Assembly: GCF_000711235.1 (NCBI RefSeq)
Contig: NZ_JOMI01000004.1
Coordinates: forward strand, 248,001-312,000
DNA: 64,000 nucleotides
Direction of reading: 5' to 3'
Source: Prevotella sp. 10(H)
GTDB lineage: Bacteria > Bacteroidota > Bacteroidia > Bacteroidales > Dysgonomonadaceae
Position numbers and translations under genes: made by a program. Below the pieces are notes generated by a model. That model made no database searches. It was not told where the DNA came from and was given only the letters and a program-made list of their open reading frames with translations. Shown in pieces: positions 56,043 to 64,000 of the stretch; position 1 is the stretch's first letter, and each line of letters starts with the position of its first letter.

Positions 56043-56338
56043 AAAAGGGCAAAAAGTATCGAACCTAAGTCGGCATACTCTATTGACTTGATAAACAATA
56101 TGGATTATTATCTTCGAGATGCTAAAGTAGAGGTAAAATGTAAGCTGATAAGTTCGATTTTTCCAAAAAAATCACATTTGATGGAAAAACATATCGAACC
56201 AATTCTTTGAATAAGGTATTAGATTTAATCTATCAGCAAACCAATGAATTACGATATAATAAAAATGGAAAAAGCTCAAATAATTTGAACTTTTCCCACC
56301 TAGTACCCAGAGCCGGGATCGAACCGGCATGGAAGTGA
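56043..56338 (+). pseudogene. Serine recombinase C-terminal remnant, frameshifted
   Basis: From 56043 one frame reads SIDLINNMDYYLRDAKVEVK and CKLISSIFP. After a run of seven A (56065-56071) the match continues in another frame as ITFDGKTYRTNSLNKVLDLIYQ. Together they look like the conserved tail of large Bacteroidota serine site-specific recombinases. The catalytic N-terminal resolvase domain is absent and a base is missing in the A run, so it is a dead fragment. It runs into the 3' end of tRNA-Leu. The upstream piece 55906-56042 holds no gene. Confidence 0.55.
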
Positions 56339-56387
56339 ATCCACTGGTGTTTGAGACCAGCGCGTCTACCAATTCCGCCATCTGGGC
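56304..56387 (-). tRNA. tRNA-Leu (anticodon CAA)
   Basis: On minus the sequence folds as a long-variable-arm tRNA: acceptor stem GCCCAGA with TCTGGGT (one G-U pair), D arm GGCGGAATTGGTAGACGCGC, anticodon stem CTGGT/ACCAG with loop CTCAAAC (anticodon CAA, reading UUG), variable arm, and T arm GCCGGTTCGATCCCGGC. CCA is not encoded. Length is 84 nt. Its 3' end faces the decayed recombinase and the injection-cargo operon. Confidence 0.97.
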
Positions 56388-56539
56388 GTGTGAGGTGCAA
56401 AAGTACATAATATTTTGAAAATCCAAACAGACTTCTTAACTTTTTTCAAAAAGAATTGCTTATTTCCCAATCTCTATTGTTATTATTTGTTTTGTTGTTA
56501 TCTTAGTAAGATGTAACTTTGCATAAATTCTGAAATAAC

Positions 56540-57622
56540 ATGAATAATAAGAACAACTACTGTGTAATAATGAGTGGCGGTATTGGGAGCCGTTTTTGGC
56601 CCTTTAGCCGGGAGGCGCGCCCAAAACAATTTCTCGATTTCTTTGGCACAGGCCGTTCACTGCTTCAGATGACAGTGGATCGGTTTAAAAAGATATTGCC
56701 TATTGAGAACATATTCATCGTAACGAATGCGGAATACGCTCATATGGTTAAGGAAGAACTCCCTGAGTTGAATTCCAAGCAGATATTACTCGAACCAATG
56801 CGTAGAAATACAGCACCATGTATCGCTTTCGCTACTTATCATATCAACTCATTCAATGCTAATGCGAATATTGTAGTTGCTCCGTCCGACCATTTAATAT
56901 TAAAAGAAGATGATTTTCTTTCAATAATAGAAAACGCTTTTGCTTTCGTTGAAAAGCACAATACTTTGTTGACCTTAGGCATCCGCCCTAGCCGTCCGGA
57001 AACCGGATATGGTTATATTCAAATGAGTGAAGAAAAGCTGGACGATGTGACTAAAGTAAAGGTGTTTACAGAGAAACCTAATCTGGAACTGGCAAAAGTA
57101 TTTTATGAAAGCGGAGAATTTCTTTGGAATTCAGGAATATTTGTTTGGAATAACAAAACAATACTAGAGGCATTTCATCAATATCTACCGGAAATCACTA
57201 ACCGTTTTGATCAGGGCTTAGACAAATTTGGAACTGACAAGGAAAAAGCATTTATCGATGAAAATTTCCCTTTCTGCCCTAATATCTCTATAGACTATGG
57301 CGTAATGGAAAAAGCCATGAATGTATATGTACAGGCTGCTGATTTCGGTTGGTCCGATTTGGGAACATGGGGGTCTCTGTACGAGATTTCGGATAAAGAT
57401 GAAAATTCCAATGCAACATTAATTTCAAATACGCTTTTCTATGATAGTTCGGAAAATGTCGTAACCCTTCCTGCAGGTAAATTAGCCGTAATACAAGGAT
57501 TGGAAGGATACATTATAGCAGAAGCCGATGGCGTTCTTTTAATCTGCAAGAAAGATGACGAACAACGCATCAAGCAATTTGTCGCAGACGTAAAACTGAA
57601 ATACGGAGAAAAATATATTTAA
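56540..57622 (+). CDS. manC: Mannose-1-phosphate guanylyltransferase
   Basis: A 360-residue cytoplasmic enzyme making GDP-mannose from mannose-1-phosphate and GTP. The nucleotide-binding motif [20 protein letters not shown] with KQFLDF is the hallmark; [10 protein letters not shown] and [13 protein letters not shown] are also typical. It has the single-domain length, without the C-terminal isomerase domain of bifunctional enzymes. It starts 14 bp before ahcY, which may be co-transcribed. It supplies mannose and fucose precursors for surface polysaccharides and protein glycosylation. Confidence 0.95.
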   Translation: MNNKNNYCVIMSGGIGSRFWPFSREARPKQFLDFFGTGRSLLQMTVDRFKKILPIENIFIVTNAEYAHMVKEELPELNSKQILLEPMRRNTAPCIAFATYHINSFNANANIVVAPSDHLILKEDDFLSIIENAFAFVEKHNTLLTLGIRPSRPETGYGYIQMSEEKLDDVTKVKVFTEKPNLELAKVFYESGEFLWNSGIFVWNNKTILEAFHQYLPEITNRFDQGLDKFGTDKEKAFIDENFPFCPNISIDYGVMEKAMNVYVQAADFGWSDLGTWGSLYEISDKDENSNATLISNTLFYDSSENVVTLPAGKLAVIQGLEGYIIAEADGVLLICKKDDEQRIKQFVADVKLKYGEKYI

Positions 57623-57636
57623 AATCAAATAAATAC

Positions 57637-59055
57637 ATGTCAAAACAACTTTTACCGGATTTGCCATATCTGGTTGCAGACATAAGTCTTGCGGATTTTG
57701 GAAGAAAAGAAATTGAAATAGCCGAACACGAAATGCCGGGACTTATGGCGCTTCGCAAAAAATACGGAGAATCTAAACCATTACGTGGTGCCCGCATTAT
57801 GGGATCGCTTCATATGACTATACAGACAGCCGTTTTGATAGAAACGCTTAAAGAGCTAGGAGCTGATATACGCTGGGTAAGTTGTAATATCTTCTCCACA
57901 CAAGACCATGCTGCTGCAGCCATTGCAGCTTCAGGAATTCCTGTATTTGCATGGAAAGGTGAAACCCTTGAAGAATACTGGTGGTGTACAGAACAAGCAC
58001 TTCGTTTTCCTGATGGAAAAGGCCCGAATCTTATAGTAGATGACGGTGGAGATGCTACACTCCTGATTCACTGGGGTTATAAAGCAGAAGAAAATGCCGA
58101 TTTTCTTAACCGCAAAGGTGACAATCACGAAGAACAGGTTATCCTCGATACTTTATCCCGTATATTAAAAGAAGATAATAATCGCTGGCACCGTACAGTA
58201 GCCGAATGGAAAGGCGTATCTGAAGAAACGACAACCGGAGTTCACCGACTTTATCAAATGATGGAACGGGGAGAACTACTTATTCCGGCCATTAATGTAA
58301 ATGACTCGGTGACCAAGTCCAAATTTGATAACCTCTACGGCTGTCGCGAATCGTTAGCCGACGGAATAAAACGCGCTACCGATGTAATGATAGCCGGAAA
58401 AGTAGCTGTCATTGCAGGATATGGCGATGTAGGCAAAGGTTGTGCACATTCAATGCGCTCATACGGAGCCCGCGTTATTGTGACCGAAATAGACCCTATA
58501 TGTGCCCTACAGGCTGCAATGGAAGGTTTTGAAGTGACAACGATGGAAGAAGCCGTTAAAGAAGGGAATATATTTGTTACTACAACCGGAAACAAAGATA
58601 TAATCACCATAGAACATATGGCCCGCATGAAAGACCAAGCTATCGTATGTAATATTGGTCACTTCGACAACGAAATACAGGTAGAAAAGCTGGTTAGCTT
58701 CCCGAGTATCAAACATACCAACATCAAACCGCAGGTAGACAAATACACATTCCCTGAGGGGCATTCTATATTTTTACTGGCTGAAGGCCGTCTGGTAAAT
58801 CTGGGTTGTGCTACAGGGCATCCGTCTTTTGTAATGAGTAATTCATTTACTAACCAGACGCTGGCACAACTGGAACTTTGGCAGAAAGACTATCCCGTAA
58901 ATGTATACCGTCTTCCTAAACATCTCGATGAAGAAGTCGCACGTCTGCATCTGGAACAAATAGGAGTAAAATTAACTAAACTCAGTCAGGAGCAAGCCGA
59001 TTATCTGGGTGTACCTATGGATGGCCCTTATAAACCTGAACATTACAGATATTAA
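57637..59055 (+). CDS. ahcY: Adenosylhomocysteinase
   Basis: A 472-residue cytoplasmic enzyme that splits S-adenosylhomocysteine to adenosine and homocysteine and so keeps methylation running. Conserved blocks are [57 protein letters not shown], the NAD-binding [19 protein letters not shown], and the C-terminal [11 protein letters not shown] that closes the partner's NAD site. Length and residues are normal. A terminator lies 18 bp beyond its stop. Confidence 0.98.
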   Translation: MSKQLLPDLPYLVADISLADFGRKEIEIAEHEMPGLMALRKKYGESKPLRGARIMGSLHMTIQTAVLIETLKELGADIRWVSCNIFSTQDHAAAAIAASGIPVFAWKGETLEEYWWCTEQALRFPDGKGPNLIVDDGGDATLLIHWGYKAEENADFLNRKGDNHEEQVILDTLSRILKEDNNRWHRTVAEWKGVSEETTTGVHRLYQMMERGELLIPAINVNDSVTKSKFDNLYGCRESLADGIKRATDVMIAGKVAVIAGYGDVGKGCAHSMRSYGARVIVTEIDPICALQAAMEGFEVTTMEEAVKEGNIFVTTTGNKDIITIEHMARMKDQAIVCNIGHFDNEIQVEKLVSFPSIKHTNIKPQVDKYTFPEGHSIFLLAEGRLVNLGCATGHPSFVMSNSFTNQTLAQLELWQKDYPVNVYRLPKHLDEEVARLHLEQIGVKLTKLSQEQADYLGVPMDGPYKPEHYRY

Positions 59056-59072
59056 TTTGAATAGATATGCTT

Positions 59073-59105
59073 AAAGAGGATGGATATTGTGTCTATCCTC
59101 TTTTT
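59073..59105 (+). terminator. Terminator after ahcY
   Basis: A 9-bp perfect stem (AAAGAGGAT with ATCCTCTTT, 59073-59081 and 59095-59103), a 13-base loop and a T run. It closes the manC-ahcY unit. Confidence 0.8.
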
Positions 59106-59189
59106 CATATGTCTACTCGTCTCTGCTTTTCAACCCCAAACATAACAGAACGCACCTACAATATTAACTTTTATTTACATTTTATAGTT

Positions 59190-59370
59190 AAAAAGTAACA
59201 AAAGTAACGTTTTTTTCAGTTATCAGTCAGCAGTTATCAGTTAGCAATCTCGCAAAGACACCAAGTCGCAAAAAGTAACAAAAGTAACAGAAATCAATTA
59301 ATAATTAAAATGAACAATTAATAGATCTGCAACTCGTAACTGCCCGTAGGGCGAAGTAACTTGTAACTAC
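59190..59370. repeat. Cluster of short repeats related to the xylA-xylE repeat
   Basis: A 19-bp direct repeat (AAAAAGTAACAAAAGTAAC) occurs at 59190-59208 and 59270-59288. Between them CAGTTATCAGT occurs twice (59218-59228, 59231-59241). At 59331-59368 lies a near copy of the element at 41876-41914, with AACTCGTAAC and GGCGAAGTAACTTGTAACT in common. The rest of 59106-59588 holds no gene I can support. Confidence 0.75.
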
Positions 59371-59588
59371 TATATCATTTGGCTTCGCCTATTTTCAATT
59401 CAAAGAGCTAATAGCTAAATACTTTTACACAATATAGATAAAACTTCTGCGAGAAATTAAATTTCTATATATTAATCCAAACTCGGCCCCTTAATTCATA
59501 TCCACATGAATTCTGTCCGGATTTAGTAAAAATAAATAAAAGCTTTTCTTTAAAAGAAGAATTATAGCTAACTTGCAGCCGTTTTCGA

Positions 59589-59616
59589 ATAGCCTCTTTT
59601 GAGGCTATGTTTTTTA
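59589..59616 (+). terminator. Terminator-like hairpin before the ABC exporter
   Basis: An 8-bp perfect stem (ATAGCCTC with GAGGCTAT) and TTTT loop are followed by T6. It ends 19 bp before the ABC transporter start. It either ends upstream transcripts or lies in the exporter leader, where it would act as an attenuator; no promoter is visible in the 19 bp after it. Confidence 0.7.
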
Positions 59617-59634
59617 TCAACTAAACACCTATAA

Positions 59635-61464
59635 ATGAAGGATTTTATCTCACTGATCAGGCGCTTTGTCCCTCCCTATAAAAAACAGGTTATACTGAAC
59701 ATTTTCTTTAACATTCTGAGTGCATTCCTGAATGTCTTTTCATTCGCGCTGATCGTTCCTATCCTACAGATCCTATTTAAAGTCAATGATAAGGTTTACG
59801 AATATATGCCAATGGACTCATCCAGCATATTCAATTTTAAAGTACTTGAAAACAATGCGTATTATTATCTCTCACAAATAATGGATACTCACTCCGGTGG
59901 AATCGTCTTACTGATTCTTGGTCTGGCTCTGGTAGTAATGACTATTTTGAAGACCGGAACTACTTATCTCAGCAGCTATTTCATCATAGACGTACGAACC
60001 GGAGTAGTAAGGGATATACGCAAGCAGATAAACGATAAGGTCTTATCTCTACCTCTGAGTTTCTTTTCGAATGAGCGAAAAGGTGATATAATGGCCCGTA
60101 TGACAGGGGATGTGGGAGAAGTAGAGAATTCAGTAATGAGCTCCCTCGATATGGTTAGTAAAAATCCCATTATGATAATGATTTATCTGGGTACACTCTT
60201 ATTTATCAGCTGGCAGCTTTCCATTTTTGTATTTATACTACTACCGGTTGCAGGATATATAATGGGTAAGGTAGGAAAAAGCCTTAAAAGGCAATCCGTA
60301 GAAGCCCAAGGCCAGTGGGGAGGACTCATGTCGCAGATAGAAGAAACACTTACAGGGCTGCGCATTATCAAAGCGTTTAATGCCGAAGATAAGATGACAC
60401 AACGTTTCGACAAATCCAGTAATATATTCCGGAATATGTCTAACAAGATAGCCCGCCGTCAGCAACTCGCACATCCGATGAGTGAATTACTGGGGACGAT
60501 TACAATCGTATTAGTTTTATGGTACGGGGGCACATTAATATTAGATAATACAGGCTCTATGGATGCATCCCGTTTTATCTACTATCTGACTGTGTTCTAT
60601 CTGATTATCAATCCGGCAAAAGACTTATCGAAATCGGCTTACGCCATTCAAAAAGGAATGGCTTCGGTAGAGCGTATCGATAAAATACTCAAAGCTGAAA
60701 ATAACATCACAAGCCCGGCCAATCCGAAACCGATTCCTTTCAATAAAGAAATAACATACCGGAATGTGAGATTCAGATATGCAAGCAATTGGGTAATCAA
60801 AGACGTAAGCATCACCATACCTAAAGGAAAAACAGTGGCTTTGGTAGGACAGTCCGGCTCCGGAAAATCAACTATGGCCGACCTCCTTCCACGCTTCTAT
60901 GATGTAAACGAAGGAGGTATTTACATCGATGATACGAATATCAAAGATGCTGATGTGCACGACCTGCGGGCACTTATGGGCAATGTGAATCAGGAAGCAA
61001 TATTGTTTAACGATTCATTTTTCAATAATATAGCATTCGGTGTAGAGAATGCCACTCCAGAGAAAGTGATTGAGGCTGCAAAAGTAGCGAACGCCCACGA
61101 TTTTATTATTGCAACCGAAGACGGTTATGATACCAATATCGGTGACAGAGGTGGTAAACTATCCGGAGGACAGCGTCAAAGGGTAAGCATTGCACGGGCA
61201 ATACTTAAGAACCCACAGATATTGATTCTCGACGAAGCAACGTCTGCCCTAGATACCGAATCGGAACGTCTGGTACAGGATGCTCTGGAAAAACTGATGA
61301 AGAACAGGACGACTCTTGTCATAGCCCACCGCCTATCCACTATAAAGAATGCGGATGAAATCTGCGTAATGAGTGAAGGCGTTATTGTAGAAAGAGGTCA
61401 TCATAACGAATTATACGAAATGAACGGATACTATCGCAAACTTTGCGATATGCAACAATTCTGA
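59635..61464 (+). CDS. MsbA-type ABC exporter (fused permease and ATPase)
   Basis: A 609-residue inner-membrane half-transporter. The N-terminal six-helix domain (about 1-320) is of the exporter type, and the C-terminal ATPase has Walker [10 protein letters not shown], signature LSGGQRQR, Walker [13 protein letters not shown] and the H-loop IAHRLST. It works as a homodimer. Family members export lipid A, other lipids or drugs; MsbA is the closest well-known type but the substrate is not shown. It leads an apparent operon with trmB (8 bp gap) and the Mrp gene. Confidence 0.88.
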   Translation: MKDFISLIRRFVPPYKKQVILNIFFNILSAFLNVFSFALIVPILQILFKVNDKVYEYMPMDSSSIFNFKVLENNAYYYLSQIMDTHSGGIVLLILGLALVVMTILKTGTTYLSSYFIIDVRTGVVRDIRKQINDKVLSLPLSFFSNERKGDIMARMTGDVGEVENSVMSSLDMVSKNPIMIMIYLGTLLFISWQLSIFVFILLPVAGYIMGKVGKSLKRQSVEAQGQWGGLMSQIEETLTGLRIIKAFNAEDKMTQRFDKSSNIFRNMSNKIARRQQLAHPMSELLGTITIVLVLWYGGTLILDNTGSMDASRFIYYLTVFYLIINPAKDLSKSAYAIQKGMASVERIDKILKAENNITSPANPKPIPFNKEITYRNVRFRYASNWVIKDVSITIPKGKTVALVGQSGSGKSTMADLLPRFYDVNEGGIYIDDTNIKDADVHDLRALMGNVNQEAILFNDSFFNNIAFGVENATPEKVIEAAKVANAHDFIIATEDGYDTNIGDRGGKLSGGQRQRVSIARAILKNPQILILDEATSALDTESERLVQDALEKLMKNRTTLVIAHRLSTIKNADEICVMSEGVIVERGHHNELYEMNGYYRKLCDMQQF

Positions 61465-61472
61465 TAAACACA

Positions 61473-62234
61473 ATGGGAAAGAACAAGCTTGCCAAATTTG
61501 CCAATATGGAAGAATACCCGCATGTATTCCAGTATCCGTTTGCCGTTTTGCAGGAAAAAGGATTCGAAATGAAAGGCAAATGGAACGAATTGTTTTTCAA
61601 AAACAATAATCCTATCGTGCTGGAACTTGGTTGTGGAAAAGGAGAATATACCGTAGGACTGGCTAAATTATTTCCGGAAAAGAACTTTATCGGCATAGAT
61701 ATAAAGGGCGCCCGCATGTGGACGGGAGCAAAACAGTCTTTCGATGAAAAGCTGCTGAACGTTGCTTTCCTACGCACCCATATTGAACTGATTACCCATT
61801 TTTTTGACAAAAACGAAGTCTCGGAAATATGGATTACTTTCCCCGACCCGCAAATGAATAAGGTAAACAAACGCATGACATCTACCCGTTTCATGAAGCT
61901 ATATCGCCAGATACTGACAGACAACGGCATCATTCATCTGAAGACGGATAGTAACTTCATGTATACATATACCTGTGAAATGGTAAAAGAAAACTCCCTG
62001 CCGGTATTGTTCAAGAGTGACGATCTGTATCATTCGGGACTTGTGGACGAGATTCTTAAAATACAGACCTTCTATGAACAACAGTGGCTGGCACGCGGTT
62101 TAAATATCAAATATATAAAATTTGAATGCTCCGAACGCGACAATTGGATTGAACCTGAAGTGGAAATAGAAAAGGATGACTATCGAAGTTTTGGACGTAG
62201 CAATGTACTTAATCAATCAACTAAAAATGGCTAA
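61473..62234 (+). CDS. trmB: tRNA (guanine-N7-)-methyltransferase
   Basis: A 253-residue cytoplasmic enzyme that methylates G46 in tRNA. ATG 61473 is chosen ([14 protein letters not shown]), since the upstream start lies within the ABC gene. The SAM-binding motif [16 protein letters not shown] and the family motif [21 protein letters not shown] are clear. The 3' end overlaps the Mrp gene start by 8 bp, so translation is probably coupled. Confidence 0.95.
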   Translation: MGKNKLAKFANMEEYPHVFQYPFAVLQEKGFEMKGKWNELFFKNNNPIVLELGCGKGEYTVGLAKLFPEKNFIGIDIKGARMWTGAKQSFDEKLLNVAFLRTHIELITHFFDKNEVSEIWITFPDPQMNKVNKRMTSTRFMKLYRQILTDNGIIHLKTDSNFMYTYTCEMVKENSLPVLFKSDDLYHSGLVDEILKIQTFYEQQWLARGLNIKYIKFECSERDNWIEPEVEIEKDDYRSFGRSNVLNQSTKNG

Positions 62235-63339
62235 TATATATCCTAAACTAATTCTAGATGCACTACGCAATGTGCGTTATCCCGGAACGGGAAAAGATAT
62301 TGTAGAAATGGGATTCGTATCCGACGACATACATATAAACGGTATGAAGGTTAGTTTCTCCATGCTTTTCGATAAGCCGAACGACCCGTTCATAAAGTCT
62401 GTGGTGAAAGCCGCCGAAACGGCTATCCTTACATATGCCGACCCCAATATAGAAATAAAAGGAAACATAGAAGTAAGGACAAAGCAGGTCGAACAACCCC
62501 AACCGGCTAAGCTGCTACCGCAGGTAAAAAACATCATTGCCGTATCTTCGGGTAAAGGCGGTGTGGGAAAAAGTACTGTTGCGGTCAATCTTGCTGTCGC
62601 TTTAGCAAAAAAAGGATATAAAGTAGGATTACTGGATGCAGATATCTTCGGCCCGTCTCTCCCGAAAATGTTCGGAGAAGAAGAGGCCCGTCCGTATCTG
62701 GAACCTGTCGACGGTAAAGAACTTATTATTCCGGTTGAAAAATACGGAGTAAAAATGCTGTCTATCGGTTTTTTCGTTAACAAAAATGATGCTGTCGTAT
62801 GGCGCGGAGCCATGGCAGGCAACGCTCTTAAACAACTTATCGGAGATGCCAATTGGGGTGAACTCGATTATTTTCTGATCGATTTTCCACCAGGCACAAG
62901 CGATATACATCTCACATTGGTGCAAACACTTGCAATAACAGGTGCCGTAGTGGTAAGTACACCGCAGCAAGTAGCATTAGCCGATGCACGTAAAGGTATA
63001 AATATGTTTGCCAACGACAAGGTAAATGTTCCTATTCTGGGCTTGATAGAAAATATGGCATGGTTTACTCCGGCCGAATTACCCGAAAATAAGTATTATA
63101 TTTTCGGAAAGGATGGGGCAAAGAATCTGGCAGAAGAAATGAACGTACCTTTGTTAGGGCAAATTCCGATAGTACAAAGTATTTGCGAAGGTGGAGACAA
63201 TGGAGTACCCGTTGCTCTGAATGAAAATACAATAACAGGCATGGCATTTGCGCATCTGGCCGATAACTTTATTGCTTCGGTCGATAAAAGGAATGCTGAA
63301 CTGGCACCGACACAAAAGGTCGATATACATACAAAATAA
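62227..63339 (+). CDS. Mrp/ApbC-type P-loop ATPase
   Basis: A 370-residue cytoplasmic protein. ATG 62227 is chosen; it overlaps trmB by 8 bp. The N-terminal MIP18/DUF59 domain (about 1-90) precedes the P-loop ATPase with the deviant Walker [18 protein letters not shown] (near residue 108). The family carries iron-sulfur clusters to apo-proteins. The C-terminal CxxC that binds the bridging cluster in the classic members is absent: the region reads [21 protein letters not shown]. Close Bacteroidota relatives may share this, so the cluster role should be treated with care. Confidence 0.9.
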   Translation: MANIYPKLILDALRNVRYPGTGKDIVEMGFVSDDIHINGMKVSFSMLFDKPNDPFIKSVVKAAETAILTYADPNIEIKGNIEVRTKQVEQPQPAKLLPQVKNIIAVSSGKGGVGKSTVAVNLAVALAKKGYKVGLLDADIFGPSLPKMFGEEEARPYLEPVDGKELIIPVEKYGVKMLSIGFFVNKNDAVVWRGAMAGNALKQLIGDANWGELDYFLIDFPPGTSDIHLTLVQTLAITGAVVVSTPQQVALADARKGINMFANDKVNVPILGLIENMAWFTPAELPENKYYIFGKDGAKNLAEEMNVPLLGQIPIVQSICEGGDNGVPVALNENTITGMAFAHLADNFIASVDKRNAELAPTQKVDIHTK

Positions 63340-63346
63340 AATTCAG

Positions 63347-63379
63347 GAGGATAATTTCAAGAGATATTATCCTCTTTTT
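63347..63379 (+). terminator. Terminator after the Mrp gene
   Basis: A 9-bp perfect stem (GAGGATAAT with ATTATCCTC), a 10-base loop and T5, starting 8 bp after the stop. Confidence 0.85.
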
Positions 63380-63408
63380 ATTTGATATAAATTATCCGAC
63401 ATATTTGT

Positions 63409-63416
63409 TATATTTG
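63409..63416 (+). promoter_or_regulatory. Candidate folD promoter (-7 element)
   Basis: TATATTTG matches TAnnTTTG, 43 bp before the folD ATG. A TTTG at 63381-63384 is a possible -33 box, slightly too far away. Confidence 0.55.
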
Positions 63417-63458
63417 TATCTGTAAAAACACTATTCTTATAGCACTAAATCATTATCT

Positions 63459-64000
63459 ATGCAACTGATCGACGGAAAGGCCATTTCGGCACAAATGAAA
63501 AAGGAAATAGCAGAAGAAGTAGCGAAAATTAAGGCCGAAGGAGGTAAAACACCGCATCTTGCAGCTGTTCTTGTAGGACATGACGGAGGCAGCGAGACAT
63601 ACGTTGCCAGCAAAGTGCGTACCTGTGAAGAAGTAGGCTTTAAATCGTCGCTTATACGTTTCGAGGATAATGTTAGTGAAGAAGAATTGCTTGCTTGTGT
63701 CGAAAAATTGAACAAGGATGCGGATGTAGACGGATTTATCGTACAGTTGCCGTTACCTAAACATATATCGGAACAAAAAGTAATCGAAGCAATCGATTAC
63801 CGTAAAGATGTAGACGGATTCCACCCCATTAATGTAGGGCGTATGTCCATTGGGCTGCCTTGCTTTGTTTCTGCGACTCCGGCCGGCATTCTGGAATTAC
63901 TGAAAAGGTATGATATACCGACTCAGGGAAAACATTGCGTCGTATTAGGACGAAGTAATATAGTGGGAAAACCCGTTGCAAACCTGATGATGCAAAAAGG
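63459..64000 (+). CDS. folD: Methylenetetrahydrofolate dehydrogenase/cyclohydrolase, 3' partial
   Basis: About 180 of an expected 290 residues are visible before the window ends. ATG 63459 starts [21 protein letters not shown]. The signature [25 protein letters not shown] (in short, the YVASK lysine), the IVQLPLPKH block and the start of the NADP site [17 protein letters not shown] are all present. The bifunctional enzyme interconverts methylene- and formyl-tetrahydrofolate in the cytoplasm. No defect is visible in the part shown. Confidence 0.97.
   Translation, partial: MQLIDGKAISAQMKKEIAEEVAKIKAEGGKTPHLAAVLVGHDGGSETYVASKVRTCEEVGFKSSLIRFEDNVSEEELLACVEKLNKDADVDGFIVQLPLPKHISEQKVIEAIDYRKDVDGFHPINVGRMSIGLPCFVSATPAGILELLKRYDIPTQGKHCVVLGRSNIVGKPVANLMMQK

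Noticed and set aside
55985-56045. GTGGTCAGGGATT and GAAAGTGACCCC as an IS21-type terminal repeat remnant
   Set aside because: The likeness to IS21-style multiple ends is only by eye, there is no istA/istB and no second end, so it is not annotated.

Overview
The window looks like chromosome from a gut-type Bacteroidota (Bacteroidales), most like Dysgonomonas, Parabacteroides or Bacteroides. It is AT-rich and contains a SusC/SusD pair, a hybrid two-component regulator, NigD-like and DUF1735-type lipoproteins, many lipoprotein signal peptides and TAnnTTTG promoter elements. The genus is an inference from protein style; no rRNA is present.

Layout. Positions 1-7.1 kb hold the tail of one polysaccharide utilization locus (PUL): partial GH172, an unknown lipoprotein, GH43, GH78 and a NigD-like lipoprotein. 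Positions 7.2-8.55 kb are an intact IS3-family element with perfect 25-bp ends, a 3-bp target duplication and a canonical A AAA AAG frameshift site. Positions 8.6-16.0 kb are a minus-strand glycosidase operon (GH2, GH43, a GH27/36-type enzyme, GH92), divergent from a hybrid two-component regulator at 16.2-20.3 kb. That regulator's only plausible ATG is put out of frame by a run of nine A. Downstream on plus come GH2 and GH43, then a complete PUL core at 24.8-40.0 kb: TIG/NHL lipoprotein, SusC, SusD, DUF1735-type lipoprotein, divergent GH92, two GH30 and a GH3 with a PA14 domain. Positions 40.3-47.0 kb are a minus-strand xylose operon (xylR-xylB-GH30-xylA-xylE). The surface enzymes would thus release sugars, including xylose, that the adjacent operon imports and converts to xylulose-5-phosphate. 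A mix of alpha-mannosidase-type, beta-xylosidase-type, GH2 and alpha-galactosidase-type enzymes suggests a branched heteropolysaccharide. A fungal glucuronoxylomannan or a plant xylose-containing glycan is a hypothesis only.

Positions 47.8-55.9 kb are a separate seven-gene operon that looks like a cargo module of a contractile injection system (type VI secretion or related). It encodes a PAAR-like DUF4280 spike tip, a GH19-like peptidoglycan hydrolase split by a coiled coil, a periplasmic XAC2610-like candidate immunity protein, a DUF4123 chaperone, a small adaptor-like protein, a 702-residue repeat protein of unknown family and an exported MORN-repeat protein that may protect against it. No sheath, tube or baseplate gene is in the window. 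The module ends next to a decayed serine-recombinase fragment lying against the 3' end of tRNA-Leu(CAA), which suggests past integration.

Positions 56.5-64.0 kb are housekeeping: mannose-1-phosphate guanylyltransferase, adenosylhomocysteinase, an MsbA-type ABC exporter, trmB, an Mrp-type ATPase and the start of folD. Short repeats near 41.8 and 59.2-59.4 kb belong to one dispersed family.
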